Of a stretch of 64,000 bases of DNA, positions 24,656 through 34,517 are shown in pieces (position 1 is the first letter of the stretch; each line of letters begins with the position of its first letter). Position numbers and translations under genes: made by a program. The stretch comes from Larkinella rosea (lineage in GTDB: Bacteria; Bacteroidota; Bacteroidia; Cytophagales; Spirosomataceae): positions 1,674,001 through 1,738,000 of the forward strand of contig NZ_RQJO01000008.1 in the NCBI RefSeq assembly GCF_003858635.1, in the 5' to 3' direction. Below the pieces are notes generated by a model, which made no database searches, had not been told where the DNA came from, and worked only from the letters and a program-made list of their open reading frames with translations.

Positions 24656-25231
24656 ATGCGTTTGCCAATCAATTTTCCTACCTATAGGGGGCGCTTTACA
24701 GACGATGAGTTTTTCGAATTCTGTTATCAAAATCAGGTATTAAGGCTTGAACGTGATGAAGACGGCCAGATTTATTTGCGAGCACCTGTTGGAACGAAAA
24801 ACAATATTAAAACCGTCGAGATAATTACAGAAGTTGCACTTTGGAATCGCCAATACAATGCTGGAGTTGTTACGGAATCTAATGGAGGGTTTACGTTACC
24901 GGATACCTCCGTTCGGGCCCCGGATGTGGCCTGGATCAGCAATGAACGCTGGAATTCGGTACCTGAGGACGACAAAAACAAATGTGCCCGAATTTCTCCT
25001 GATTTTGTAATTGAACTCATGTCAGATCGGGATGAGCGGTATTGGCTGCCAGCTAAAATGGAGAAATACCTCCAGAACGGAGTTCGGCTGGCCTGGCTGA
25101 TTGATCCTTTTCAGCAGCAAACCACGATTTATCGGCCGGATGTCGAGCCCGAAATCAAAACCTTTGCGGAAGCGTTGACCGGTGACGCGGTTTTACCAGG
25201 ACTTGAACTCAATTTATCATTATTACTCTAA
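24656..25231 (+). CDS. Uma2 family (DUF820) putative endonuclease
   Basis: 191 residues from the ATG at 24656; an upstream in-frame ATG at 24539 is rejected because it would read through the ahcY terminator. The restriction-endonuclease-like core shows 'VRAPDVAWIS' (catalytic Asp), 'PDFVIELMSDRD' (the E of the E-x-K-like site), and 'KMEKYLQNGVRLAWLIDP'. The family is abundant in cyanobacteria and Bacteroidota, often in expanded copies, and its role is unproven. The stop codon lies in the left arm of the following inverted repeat. Confidence 0.85.
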   Translation: MRLPINFPTYRGRFTDDEFFEFCYQNQVLRLERDEDGQIYLRAPVGTKNNIKTVEIITEVALWNRQYNAGVVTESNGGFTLPDTSVRAPDVAWISNERWNSVPEDDKNKCARISPDFVIELMSDRDERYWLPAKMEKYLQNGVRLAWLIDPFQQQTTIYRPDVEPEIKTFAEALTGDAVLPGLELNLSLLL

Positions 25232-25315
25232 CGTACCCCCGTACTTTAGTCCGTGTTTTTTGCTATTTATCCTGATTTTGGAGTAAAACACGGACTGAAG
25301 TCCGTGGGTACGTTA
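25229..25315. repeat. 31-bp inverted repeat carrying both flanking stop codons
   Basis: Arms 25229-25259 and 25285-25315 match at 28 of 31 positions. The outermost bases TAA and TTA are the stop codons of the plus-strand Uma2 gene and the minus-strand lipoprotein gene. The inner motif is CGGACT..AGTCCG with AAAACA tracts. It is probably a shared terminator. Confidence 0.85.
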
Positions 25316-25747
25316 TTCCGGAATCAATGCGTATTGATTGACCGTATTCCCGGTTTTCCGGCTTTCGGCGGTTCGCTGGAGGTTGAAGGTTGACCCATCG
25401 GGAGTCGCCAGAATATAGAACTCGATGATGCCGCCGGTGCTGGTCGGCTTGGGGTTCAGGTTATCCAGAATCAGCCGTTTGTTGTCCGTGGAAACCGTCC
25501 AGGTGCCGCTGACCAATCGTCCGTCAATGTCTTTCAAGGTCGCTTTGTCGCTCTGGCTCAGGTCAAGCCGGTAGTTCGTATAACCGGGTTTGAGATTACC
25601 GGTGGCACCGAGCGTATAGACCAGTATATCCGCTTCTTTGACAGTATTGGCTTTCCAAACTCGGGTAATCAGATCCGTAATCGGTTTAACCGGTTTTGGC
25701 TGACAACCGGCCAGCGCCAGCATCATAATAACAATCCGCTTTTTCAT
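25313..25747 (-). CDS. Lipocalin-like small lipoprotein (last gene of surface operon)
   Basis: A 144-residue lipoprotein with lipobox 'MLALAGC' (Cys about 15). The body looks like a small lipocalin-type barrel: 'RVWKANTVKEADILVYT', 'LDLSQSDKATLKDIDGRLVSGTW', 'RLILDNLNPKPTSTGGIIEF'. Its ATG overlaps the stop of the FN3 protein upstream by four bases (ATGA), so it belongs to the same operon and is probably an accessory factor of that surface system. Function unknown. Confidence 0.65.
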   Translation of the reverse strand: MKKRIVIMMLALAGCQPKPVKPITDLITRVWKANTVKEADILVYTLGATGNLKPGYTNYRLDLSQSDKATLKDIDGRLVSGTWTVSTDNKRLILDNLNPKPTSTGGIIEFYILATPDGSTFNLQRTAESRKTGNTVNQYALIPE

Positions 25748-28329
25748 GGAAGTAAAAATCGTTTAGCGAACACGCGTCCTTCGGCTACAATTCGGAACAG
25801 GTAGATACCGGCTGGTCGGGTTGTCAGGTCATACTGCCAGTTGTCTTCGGAAGCAACCCGGCGCCGTTCCATTGCCATGATCTGCCCGTTCAGATTCAGC
25901 AACTGAATCGACGCTTCGGCGGGTTTTTGCCAGCTTGTCCGAACGATCAGTTTCCGGTCCTGAACAGCCAGAGTCGTAAACGTGATGAATTCATCCTCAA
26001 CGCCAATCACGATTTCGTCGACCCGTGCCGAAGCCACATTGGAATAGGTTGATTTTCCAGCCGCGTTCACGGCCTGAATTCGATAATAATAAGTGGTGTA
26101 TTCCTGCAAACCGCCATCTACGTAGCCGATTTGGGCCGCTGGCTGCTGTTTGATTTCCTTGAAATCCGAATTCGGGTTGGTCGAACGTTCGATGATCACC
26201 GTCACCGCTGAAGTGCCTAATGCGTCCCAGTTCAATCGAATCTGATCGTAATCAAACAGTTGGGCGGTTAGATTGGTGGGTGCCGGGGGCGGAGCCAGGG
26301 GTGTTCGAGCACAAACCGCATCGGTAAATGCCGACGGACCAGCCGCGTTAATGGTTCGGATTCGGTAACAATACTGGGTGTTATCAGCAAGATTTTTATC
26401 CTGATAAGCCGTTGTGTTGGTTGGTAAATCCGCTATTTTTTTAAAGTCGCCGGTGGCGCTGGGTGCCCGTTCCAACTCAAAACCGCTTTCGTTCGTTGCC
26501 AGATCCGTCCAACTCAAATCGATGTGATTTGGCGAAACCGCATTGGCCTTGAGCTGGCTCGGAGTCGTTGGCGGCACATCGGGCGTCTGGGCATCCGCGA
26601 CCTTGGAAAACGGACCGGTTCCACTGGCATTACTGGCCTGAATCCGGTAATAATACCGCGTGTTTCGGGTCAGATTTTGGTCGGAATACGTTGTTGCATT
26701 TCCCGCAACCGAGCCAATCTTGTTCCAGTCACCGGAGCCATTCGGACTCCGCTCAATAACAATGCTTGTGGCTGTGGGAACGGTATTCCAGCTCAGGTTA
26801 ATCTGCGTAGTCGAAACCGCCGTTGCGGTTAAATTCTGCGGGGTTGCGGGCGGTCCCACGGGCGTGGTGGCATCGCGGACATTGGAATTGACCGACGGCC
26901 CGGCGGCATTGGTCGCCCGAATCCGGTAAAAGTAGCGGGTTTGGGGTTGGACGCTTTGGTCGGAATACGAAGTCGTATTGGCGCCTACCTCGGCAATTTT
27001 CTCCCAGCCATCGGTTCCGTTCGGGCTGCGATCGACCTGAAAATTGCTTTCATTCCCCGACAAATCGGCCCAGCTCAGGTCAATCTGCTGGTAAGAAACA
27101 GCGATTACCGTGAGGAGGTTAGGAGCCACCGGCGGAACGTCCGGCGTCAGGGCGTTGGCGACGTTGGAAGGTGGTCCCGTTGTTCCGCTCACTACGGCCC
27201 GGATTCGGTAATAATACCGGGTATTGGGGGTCAGATTCGGGTCCGTGTGCGTCGTCGCGTTTCCGGCCGGTTCCGCTACTTTCTGCCAGTTATCCGTTCC
27301 GTTCGGGCTGCGTTCCAGTTCATACCGGGTCGCTCCCGCAACGCCCGCCCAACTCAGACTGATCTGGGTGGTAGACGTTGCCGTCGCCGTGAGGTTTTGC
27401 GGAGCCCCGACGGGCGGAGCCTGGGTGGTGGCACACTGCGGCTCCGTAAAAACACTGGCCCCGACTCCGTTGATGGCCCGAACGCGGTAGCAATATTGAC
27501 GGCTGGCCGCCAGGCCCTGATCGCTGAAGGTGGTGGAATTGACGCCCAGATCCGCAATTTTTGAAAAACCGCCTGTTGGATTATCGGCGCGCTCGATCTG
27601 AAAACCGGTTTCATTGTTCGAAACGTCGGCCCATTGCAGGTTAATTTGAGACGAAGAAACCGCATTGACGGATAAACGGGCCGGCGGTTCGGGTGCCGTT
27701 TGTTGGGTGGTGGCGCAGACGGTATTGGAATAGTCGTGGCCGCTTTCAATAATCCGGTAACAATATTCGGTGTTTGTTGCTAAATCGTTGTCGGTGTATT
27801 GCCCGTAATCGCCCAGTGTGGACGTGATTTTGCTCCAGCCGCCGGTTTGTCCCGTCCGTCGTTCGATGTCGATTCCCGATTCTTTGCCGAAAGGAGTCCA
27901 GCTTAGGCGGATGGAGCGGCTGCCGGTGGCCTGAGCCTGCAAATTGGTAACATTCGTCGGAGTCAGATTGGCTGTGGCGCAAACGGCACTGGCATACGGG
28001 GAAGTGATCGATCCGGTTCGCGCCCGAACCTGATAACAATATTGGATACCGCCCACAACGCCGTTATCGGTAAAGGTTGGCGTTCGGCTGTAGGCAATAG
28101 TTTGTAATAAATTAAACGGGCCACCCGGTTTTTCTCCGCGTTCGATCTGGTAATCGGTCGGCGTAAGGCCCGAACCGTTGTTCCAGGTAAGTCGGATACC
28201 GTTCCCCTGAGCAGCAGCCGCCAGGCCGGTAGGAACGCCCGGAGCCTGGCCGAAAACGGGCCAACTGGCGATCAGTGCCAGCAAAAGCGCTCCAAAAACC
28301 GGTCGTTGAAAATGCTTCATGCGGATCAT
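25744..28329 (-). CDS. Secreted protein with eight FN3 domains and T9SS sorting domain
   Basis: An 861-residue exported protein: signal peptide to about residue 27 (PVFGQ), then eight fibronectin type III domains of ~93 residues, each opening with the 'P..P..L.A.A....I.LSW' pattern and containing 'YYYRI.A.N..G.S..S' or 'YCYRVRAINGVG'. The last ~75 residues are a type IX secretion C-terminal domain (TSWQKPAEASIQLLNLNGQI to RPAGIYLFRIVAEGRVFAKR). It is therefore sent across the outer membrane and attached to or released from the cell surface. Four-base overlaps join it to genes on both sides. Confidence 0.85.
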   Translation of the reverse strand: MIRMKHFQRPVFGALLLALIASWPVFGQAPGVPTGLAAAAQGNGIRLTWNNGSGLTPTDYQIERGEKPGGPFNLLQTIAYSRTPTFTDNGVVGGIQYCYQVRARTGSITSPYASAVCATANLTPTNVTNLQAQATGSRSIRLSWTPFGKESGIDIERRTGQTGGWSKITSTLGDYGQYTDNDLATNTEYCYRIIESGHDYSNTVCATTQQTAPEPPARLSVNAVSSSQINLQWADVSNNETGFQIERADNPTGGFSKIADLGVNSTTFSDQGLAASRQYCYRVRAINGVGASVFTEPQCATTQAPPVGAPQNLTATATSTTQISLSWAGVAGATRYELERSPNGTDNWQKVAEPAGNATTHTDPNLTPNTRYYYRIRAVVSGTTGPPSNVANALTPDVPPVAPNLLTVIAVSYQQIDLSWADLSGNESNFQVDRSPNGTDGWEKIAEVGANTTSYSDQSVQPQTRYFYRIRATNAAGPSVNSNVRDATTPVGPPATPQNLTATAVSTTQINLSWNTVPTATSIVIERSPNGSGDWNKIGSVAGNATTYSDQNLTRNTRYYYRIQASNASGTGPFSKVADAQTPDVPPTTPSQLKANAVSPNHIDLSWTDLATNESGFELERAPSATGDFKKIADLPTNTTAYQDKNLADNTQYCYRIRTINAAGPSAFTDAVCARTPLAPPPAPTNLTAQLFDYDQIRLNWDALGTSAVTVIIERSTNPNSDFKEIKQQPAAQIGYVDGGLQEYTTYYYRIQAVNAAGKSTYSNVASARVDEIVIGVEDEFITFTTLAVQDRKLIVRTSWQKPAEASIQLLNLNGQIMAMERRRVASEDNWQYDLTTRPAGIYLFRIVAEGRVFAKRFLLP

Positions 28330-30311
28330 TTGCGGGGTGTGGCTTTAACGATTTCACTGTTCAGTTGCTGGCCGGTCTGGCTGATGGCGACTACGGCGAT
28401 TTCGTAGTTAGCACCGGTTTCCCAATCGGTCAGCTCGGCCCGGGCTTCGGTCAGCAAGGGTGTTACGGCCCGGAACGTTTCGCCCTGATCGCGGGCCAGC
28501 ACGCGATAGCCCGCAAAATCGGCAGGTTGTGGAGGCTGACTCCAGCTCACCAGCAGCTTCTTTTCCCGTTCGTCCAATCGTACTTTTACGTCTTTCGGAG
28601 CCGTCAGCGGGTTTTTACCGACCAGTTCAACGATCTTCGGCAATGACGGTTTGGACTGGTTCCCGGCGCTGTCGGTCGCCAAAATCGCGTAACTGTAAAG
28701 ACCGCGCGACACTTTTTGATCCGTAAACCGACGATTTGCCGTGCGCCCGATCACCTGGAACGTGGGTTGCCGATCCGACTCGTTTCGGCGCATCACCTGA
28801 TAAATTCGTACCTCGTCGGCATCGGGAGAAGTCCATTCCAGCCGGACTGAATCGGCCGCAAAAACCGGAGGTAACAACATCGGCGCTCGCGGAGCCAGCC
28901 GATCGGGCAACCGCACTGTCTGCAGGGCGGGCACGCTTTCGTTATCACTCTGATCGACAGCTGTAATTCGGTAATAAAAAACGTTGCGGTTGGTGCGGGG
29001 AAGTGTGTCCCGAAAAACCGTACCCGCCAGCGGTTTGAGTTGCAATTGGGCGTAATTGTCGGGTTTGTCTTCCAGCGCACGGTAGACGAAATAGCCTTTC
29101 AGATCGGTTTCCTGATTGGCCCGCCAATTGAGCGCGACATGACCCATCGTATCGGTTTGCACCGTCAGACCAGCGGGCAGAGCCGGAGGGGTCAGGTCGG
29201 GGTGCGTGACTTGAATCGGCGACGTATTGACGGTGTTACCCGCCTGATCTTCAGTTCGCAGATAATAATAATACGTCGAACCTTCAACGGCAGTTTCGTC
29301 CAGAAACGTGGTGTCGGAAGGAGCCAGCAGGCGCGGCAAAACCGGCTGGAACGGTTTATTGATGGCGGTTCCGCGCAACAGGCGGTAACCAATGCAATCG
29401 CGCGACGAAGACGGTTTCCAGCTTAAGCGAACGCCTAGTTTATCAATCCGGCCCCGCAAATCGGCCGCTCCGGCGGGTAGGTCCATGTCCTTGACGGTCA
29501 GCCAGACGGCCTGACTTTGCTCCCCGGCGTTGACGAACGGGTCGAGCGCAGCAATGTGGTAGTAATACGTTTCGCCCACTTTCAGGGTGCTGTCCGAATC
29601 GGTAAACTGCGTGGAAGGCCGTTTGCCGTTCAGCGCATCAACCACGACGACCGGTTTTTTATTGAGTTTGATTTCACCACCGTTTTCGCGTCGACGGTAC
29701 ACGTTGTACGCCAGCACATCCGTGCGAATGTCCCAACTCAGCGCAATCTGACGCGTTTTCTGCTGCACGATTTTCAGGCCCGTTGGCGCGACCAACGGCT
29801 GGTAATCCCCGGCCCGAACGGGCGAACTCATCGCCCAACTGTATTCCTTTCCGTTAAAAACCGCACTCACCGCGTATTCATACGTCTTTCCGGCCACCAC
29901 CGTATTGTCTTTGTAATACATTCCGGCAGCCCGCGCAAACTCATTGTCGGTATAAGCATTCATTCCGAATAGCTGAAGGAAAAGCTGCACCTCGTCTTTT
30001 GTCGTGGGCCATTTTTGGGTGAAGTCAAGAAAGTTCCGGCGCGCTTCGGCCACCGCCCCGGGGCCTTTCAGCTCATTGGATGTAATGGCCTGCAACGGTT
30101 TTTCGGACACTTTCTTAAACGTTTTTTCGCCCACCACCCGGCGCAGAATATGGTATTGAACCCGAATCGGAGTTGTCACGATCCACTTGATCTGAATGGC
30201 ATTTTCCCGGGGAACCGCCTGGGCGTAGGCCTTCGGCATTTTGTTCTGCGCCCATCCCCAACCAAGGCAAAACAGCATGAAACCGGTCGTTAAGAGTCCT
30301 CGCTTTTTCAT
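28326..30311 (-). CDS. Exported FN3-repeat protein, no sorting domain
   Basis: A 661-residue protein with signal peptide (to about 'GWGWAQ', residue 22). An atypical ~150-residue N-terminal region ('ENAIQIKWIVTTPIRVQYHI', with the insertion 'FLQLFGMNAYTDNEFARAAG') is followed by about five FN3-like domains from 170 to 660 ('VAPTGLKIVQQKTRQIALSW', 'YYHIAALDPFVNAGEQSQAV', and so on). Unlike its downstream neighbour it ends 'NSEIVKATPRK' without a T9SS C-terminal domain, so it is probably periplasmic or passes as a partner. Overlaps the next gene by ATGA. Confidence 0.75.
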   Translation of the reverse strand: MKKRGLLTTGFMLFCLGWGWAQNKMPKAYAQAVPRENAIQIKWIVTTPIRVQYHILRRVVGEKTFKKVSEKPLQAITSNELKGPGAVAEARRNFLDFTQKWPTTKDEVQLFLQLFGMNAYTDNEFARAAGMYYKDNTVVAGKTYEYAVSAVFNGKEYSWAMSSPVRAGDYQPLVAPTGLKIVQQKTRQIALSWDIRTDVLAYNVYRRRENGGEIKLNKKPVVVVDALNGKRPSTQFTDSDSTLKVGETYYYHIAALDPFVNAGEQSQAVWLTVKDMDLPAGAADLRGRIDKLGVRLSWKPSSSRDCIGYRLLRGTAINKPFQPVLPRLLAPSDTTFLDETAVEGSTYYYYLRTEDQAGNTVNTSPIQVTHPDLTPPALPAGLTVQTDTMGHVALNWRANQETDLKGYFVYRALEDKPDNYAQLQLKPLAGTVFRDTLPRTNRNVFYYRITAVDQSDNESVPALQTVRLPDRLAPRAPMLLPPVFAADSVRLEWTSPDADEVRIYQVMRRNESDRQPTFQVIGRTANRRFTDQKVSRGLYSYAILATDSAGNQSKPSLPKIVELVGKNPLTAPKDVKVRLDEREKKLLVSWSQPPQPADFAGYRVLARDQGETFRAVTPLLTEARAELTDWETGANYEIAVVAISQTGQQLNSEIVKATPRK

Positions 30312-30332
30312 CGCTCGTTGATTTTTAGAAAC

Positions 30333-33300
30333 TTAGCAGCCCCAGCCGATGGTGGAACAATACCCGTCCTTGATCGCTCCCCCCACGGCTTCCGCGCCCT
30401 TGACCACCGCACCCGTTGCATCCTTGAGCAGGTTATAGGCCGTATCCAGTACCTCACCAGCGGCATTGACAATGACCTGCGCCCCGTCCATGAGCCAGCC
30501 GAGAATACCCTCGCAGGGGCCCTGCACCGTTCCATCATCCCGGCACATGTCCTCCGGTCCGCCGTTGGTTCGCATATAGGGCGTCGGGCGTAAGCCTACG
30601 ATCAGGTTACAGCCGCCCAAAACCGGGAAGCAGATGCGTTTATTGTAAGCCAGACAGAAGTCGGGCAGCGTCAGCTGGACGCTCTCCGAAACGTTGGCAA
30701 GGTTGTACGAATAATTGCTATACCCGACGTTCAGGTTGATATCGGTGCCAACGCGGGCGTACAAATCCACCGACGGTCGAATGGTTACATCCAGATCCGC
30801 ATCCGCACCGGCGGTCAGCGTCGCCCAGGGGTTGGACACAAAAAACTTGCGGGTGTCGATGTTCAGCAGGGTTGCCGCCAGATGCGCCCGAATGCCAATA
30901 CCGCTGGTCGGAATCCAGTCCATGCCGCCGATGGAACCGTTGGTGGCGTAAATCGCGCAGTAAGCTGTAGCAGACGGCGTTAGATCGCCCATGATGCCGC
31001 AGAGGGCCGTGGCCTTCACCGGCTGTGCGGGCGAACCAACCGAAACCGCAAAACCGCTGGGACCCATGTAAAACGAAGCCGTTCCGGTCATACACACCGC
31101 CGTGAAATCGCCTTTCGTCATGTTCACGGTGCCCACAATGGTTTTTTCTTTCGGAGCCATCACAATCACCCCGTAGCCCTGAACACGCGACGTGCTGGCA
31201 TCGCCCGTGCCGCCCAACTGTTCCAGGTTGACATCGCCCCGGATGGTAATTTGCTTGGGCGCAAACCCCTGAAATGTTAGTTCAACACCGGTTTTTCCCC
31301 AGAGCAACCGGCCTTTGTCGGCCACCGACTGGATGGGCATGGCGGCAAACAAACCAAAGCTTGTGCCGGCGTCGGGCACGTAGTTATCGTTGAAAATGGC
31401 CGAGGGCTCGCCGACGTGCTTCATGTGGCTGTAAATCCGGCCCTCAAAACCGTAGGCTTCCAGATTCAGAAACAGCGAAATACCGGGTGTATCCTTGCTT
31501 TCGTATTTGAATGCGGCAAACCAGTACTTCACGCCCTGCGCTTTTCCGGCAATGACAGTGGCACCTACCTGCGTATTAACCGGGCTGAAAATGAGGGCTT
31601 TGGTGTCGAGCCGAAAACCGTTGCCGAACGTGGCGTCGTCGGTATAAAGTGTGAAATCGCCCTGATAGTAGGCCGTTCCGGTGCTGAACGAACCGTGGAT
31701 GGTGTTGGCTTTCAGGGGTTTCAGGAACGAGGCCGGGGCCGCGCGTTCGAGGTGGTAACCGGCGGCCCGTTCAGCCTCGGAAACGGTTTCCGCGCCATCG
31801 GCCGAGGGGCCACCGCCTTCGGTTCCGGTGGGCGGGAATGGATCGCTGAACGGAAGGGAGCCCGTAAAGTTGAAATCATCGACCGGCGGTTTGGCGAAAA
31901 CAAGGTCGTACAAATACTGATCGTCGGTAACGATTTTCTCGCCCAGCACCAGCTTGCCATTGAACGACAACCGGCACTGTTTGCCGCCCGCTTCGTCGCT
32001 CAGCACGACCCGCGCCAGGTGATAATCCAGGCCGTTGAGGTAAGCGGTTTTCTGTTTGCTGCCGCTGTAATAAGCCTCGGCTTTCTTGTTCTTGTAATCG
32101 CTGACCAGCTCTCCTTTGGGTGTAATGGCCACGTCAATGGCGTCCATCCGAATGTCCCGGGCGTCGAGTCCGCGCGTCGGATTGGTGGCGTTGTAGGCCG
32201 AAATAGCCATGTCGGGGTAAAAATAACCGTCCGCAAAATAACCGCCGTTGGTCTTGACAACGATGCGATCACCCGCCGGTGTGTCCAGCAACGTCCGTTC
32301 GCTTTTGTCAAACGAAATCACGTCCGCTTCGCCCAAACCGTATTTTTCGATCATGATTTGCAGGTAGCCGACGCTGCCGACGAAGGGTACGTAAACCTGC
32401 CCGACCAGGTGCCCGACCTTGAATTCGCTGTTTTTAATAACCGTGATGGCGTCCGTTATTTTGCCCTTGAAACCCAGAAACTTCGTTTGCCAGTTGAGCC
32501 CCTTCCGGTCGGCATTGGTCGATTCGTAGCCTTTGCCCCGGTTGACGACCGGATTAATCGGTACGATGGTCCAGTCGAGTTTGTCGTTGTTATAATCCCC
32601 GGAGCGCATCCAGAACTCAACCTCCGGGCACGAAACGCCTTTGACCCATTGCGGATACGGTAAATCGCCCGCTTCGAACAGGTCGCCGAGCTGCACGTTC
32701 AGTTTCTGGAACCGTAAGAAAAGCCGCGCCTGATCGTTGACGACCGAAACCGGAACCTGCTGGTCGTCAATCTGGGCCGTAAACGTAATACCGTCGGATT
32801 CCTGAAAAGGCACGATCAACGGAGCCACCTCTTTCCGGCCACTGGGTACCGTAACCGTTCCGTTTAGCCGGGCGACCAGTCTGCCGTTCTGAATTTCGAA
32901 ATACGAGTCGGCGCGCAGGTTCAGGTAAAAACCGCTCAGGTCCGACAACGGGCCTTCATACGCTTTGGAAAACGGAATTTTCAGCGCCGGAGCTTTTTTA
33001 AGTTCGCTGCCGACTGAGGCAATGGGGTACCAGCTACCGGGTACATCGACCGTCAGATTGCCGTCGAAACTGGCGGTTCCCGGTGAGAATGATCCGCTTT
33101 TGCCCGGTTTGTAACCCGTTAATGTTGTAATCGTGATGGGGCTGTACCAGGTCAATCCGGTTTGGATGGAAGCTTCGTCGCTGCCACCTTTCTGCAGCCG
33201 GTGACTATTCAGTTTTTCATCGAACAACTCGCTGTGGTTGGCCACCAGCCGAATAGCCTGGTACGTCATAGCCGCCGTTCCGCCCGTGTGTGGATCGGTT

Positions 33301-34517
33301 TTTAGTTTGGCGGTTTTATCATCGACCTGCGCCCCTTTCAGGCTGTTTTCCAATTGGCCGGTGATGACCGTGAAGTCGTAAAAACCGCTCTTGCCACGCT
33401 TCTGACTCTGGTCGTAGGCCAGTGGGCGGATTTTCAGATCACTGAAACTCACCTCGGCCGAAAGCTTCACCGGCGACTTCATGACGAGCGTTCCAGAGCC
33501 CGAAAAATGATCCCGATCCGGATTCGTGATTTTTTTGACGGTAATGGTCTGCCCGCAGAAAATAAGCTCGGTCAGGCCCGAAAGGCTTATCGGAGATTTA
33601 GCGTTGGCCAAAACCGGCGCTTTCAGTGTATCCGCCGGGCCGTACTGAAAGGCGCAAACCGGACTTTTGCCATCGTTGAGCAGGTTCAGCTTGCCGAATT
33701 TATCCACCGCCTGCACCCGCCAGGCATAGCGTTTCCCAACTTTCAGGGGCAAATACTGCGGTCCGTACAGAAACGTGCTGGTCGGCAGATTTTTGATTTC
33801 AATCCCCGACGGCGGCAACGCAATGGCGTCGATAAACACATTCGGATCGACATTCTGAAGCGGCAATTCGACCACGCGCAGGGTGTAGCTGACCTGCGTC
33901 GGCAGCACACCCGCTGGCGGTGACCAGGTAAAAACCGTTGCCTGGGGCGTGGTCGGCATCACTTCGCTGTCGCAGAACGGAGCAATCAGGATGGGCGGTT
34001 CGATGGCTTTCACCGGAAACGGGGGCGAGCAGCCCAGTGGTTCGCCCGCCGAAAGCGCCTGGCTGGTGCGGTTGTCGAATACCTGCACGCACAGTTGATA
34101 GCTGCCTTCGGGCAGCGGTTTTCCCTGATAAAGCAAGTTTTTGTTCATGCCTTCGACCAGAATCTGGTTCAGGTCGAAAAGCCCTTCGAGGTCTTTGCGG
34201 GTCAGCAGCGTGGTTCCGGGCTGTAAGACGAAGGGAACGGGTGGCCGGTAGTTAGGCAGGGTGCGGATGGAAACGCCGTTGTCGCCGGTTACGCTGCCCT
34301 GCAGGCGGATTTCGAGGGCGCGTGCCGACGGGTTAATCAATCGGATCTGCACCTGCTGGCCCGCTCCGGCGTAATCCTGCAAATAGGCGCTGTAGGGTGG
34401 ATTTACGTTGACCAGCACCTGAATCGGCTGGGCGCGAAGGGTTTGTGCCAAACCGATGAGGGAAAGCAGAACCCATAGCGGGGAACGAAGGGCGGTTTTT
34501 TTAAAACGTGATGCCAT
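30333..34517 (-). CDS. Giant exported protein with TANFOR-like N-terminal domain
   Basis: 1394 residues from the ATG at 34517 (a TTG at 34523 adds two). After a signal peptide (to about 'LRAQP', residue 30), a ~145-residue domain reads 'NPPYSAYLQDYAGAGQQVQ', 'GSVTGDNGVSIRTLPNY' and 'PLPEGSYQLCVQVFDNRTSQ', ending 'GCSPPFPVKAIEPPILIAPF'. I recognise this as the TANFOR-type domain named from Tannerella forsythia, not verified by search. A probable FN3/Ig-like segment follows (about 150-290). The remainder is a very large beta-rich region of no known family, ending in a Cys-bearing stretch 'KRICFPVLGGCNLIVGLRP' and a Gly/Ala helix-like tail. It lies 21 bases upstream of the FN3 gene and overlaps the barrel gene. 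Confidence 0.7.
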   Translation of the reverse strand: MASRFKKTALRSPLWVLLSLIGLAQTLRAQPIQVLVNVNPPYSAYLQDYAGAGQQVQIRLINPSARALEIRLQGSVTGDNGVSIRTLPNYRPPVPFVLQPGTTLLTRKDLEGLFDLNQILVEGMNKNLLYQGKPLPEGSYQLCVQVFDNRTSQALSAGEPLGCSPPFPVKAIEPPILIAPFCDSEVMPTTPQATVFTWSPPAGVLPTQVSYTLRVVELPLQNVDPNVFIDAIALPPSGIEIKNLPTSTFLYGPQYLPLKVGKRYAWRVQAVDKFGKLNLLNDGKSPVCAFQYGPADTLKAPVLANAKSPISLSGLTELIFCGQTITVKKITNPDRDHFSGSGTLVMKSPVKLSAEVSFSDLKIRPLAYDQSQKRGKSGFYDFTVITGQLENSLKGAQVDDKTAKLKTDPHTGGTAAMTYQAIRLVANHSELFDEKLNSHRLQKGGSDEASIQTGLTWYSPITITTLTGYKPGKSGSFSPGTASFDGNLTVDVPGSWYPIASVGSELKKAPALKIPFSKAYEGPLSDLSGFYLNLRADSYFEIQNGRLVARLNGTVTVPSGRKEVAPLIVPFQESDGITFTAQIDDQQVPVSVVNDQARLFLRFQKLNVQLGDLFEAGDLPYPQWVKGVSCPEVEFWMRSGDYNNDKLDWTIVPINPVVNRGKGYESTNADRKGLNWQTKFLGFKGKITDAITVIKNSEFKVGHLVGQVYVPFVGSVGYLQIMIEKYGLGEADVISFDKSERTLLDTPAGDRIVVKTNGGYFADGYFYPDMAISAYNATNPTRGLDARDIRMDAIDVAITPKGELVSDYKNKKAEAYYSGSKQKTAYLNGLDYHLARVVLSDEAGGKQCRLSFNGKLVLGEKIVTDDQYLYDLVFAKPPVDDFNFTGSLPFSDPFPPTGTEGGGPSADGAETVSEAERAAGYHLERAAPASFLKPLKANTIHGSFSTGTAYYQGDFTLYTDDATFGNGFRLDTKALIFSPVNTQVGATVIAGKAQGVKYWFAAFKYESKDTPGISLFLNLEAYGFEGRIYSHMKHVGEPSAIFNDNYVPDAGTSFGLFAAMPIQSVADKGRLLWGKTGVELTFQGFAPKQITIRGDVNLEQLGGTGDASTSRVQGYGVIVMAPKEKTIVGTVNMTKGDFTAVCMTGTASFYMGPSGFAVSVGSPAQPVKATALCGIMGDLTPSATAYCAIYATNGSIGGMDWIPTSGIGIRAHLAATLLNIDTRKFFVSNPWATLTAGADADLDVTIRPSVDLYARVGTDINLNVGYSNYSYNLANVSESVQLTLPDFCLAYNKRICFPVLGGCNLIVGLRPTPYMRTNGGPEDMCRDDGTVQGPCEGILGWLMDGAQVIVNAAGEVLDTAYNLLKDATGAVVKGAEAVGGAIKDGYCSTIGWGC

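Noticed and set aside
25744-28329. DNA-level tandem repeats of ~280 bp
   Set aside because: They reflect the FN3 domains, diverged at the DNA level; not a non-coding repeat.
31416-32663. 415-codon plus-strand frame inside the giant surface gene
   Set aside because: Antisense shadow of a high-GC reading frame; no start signals, signal peptide or family match.
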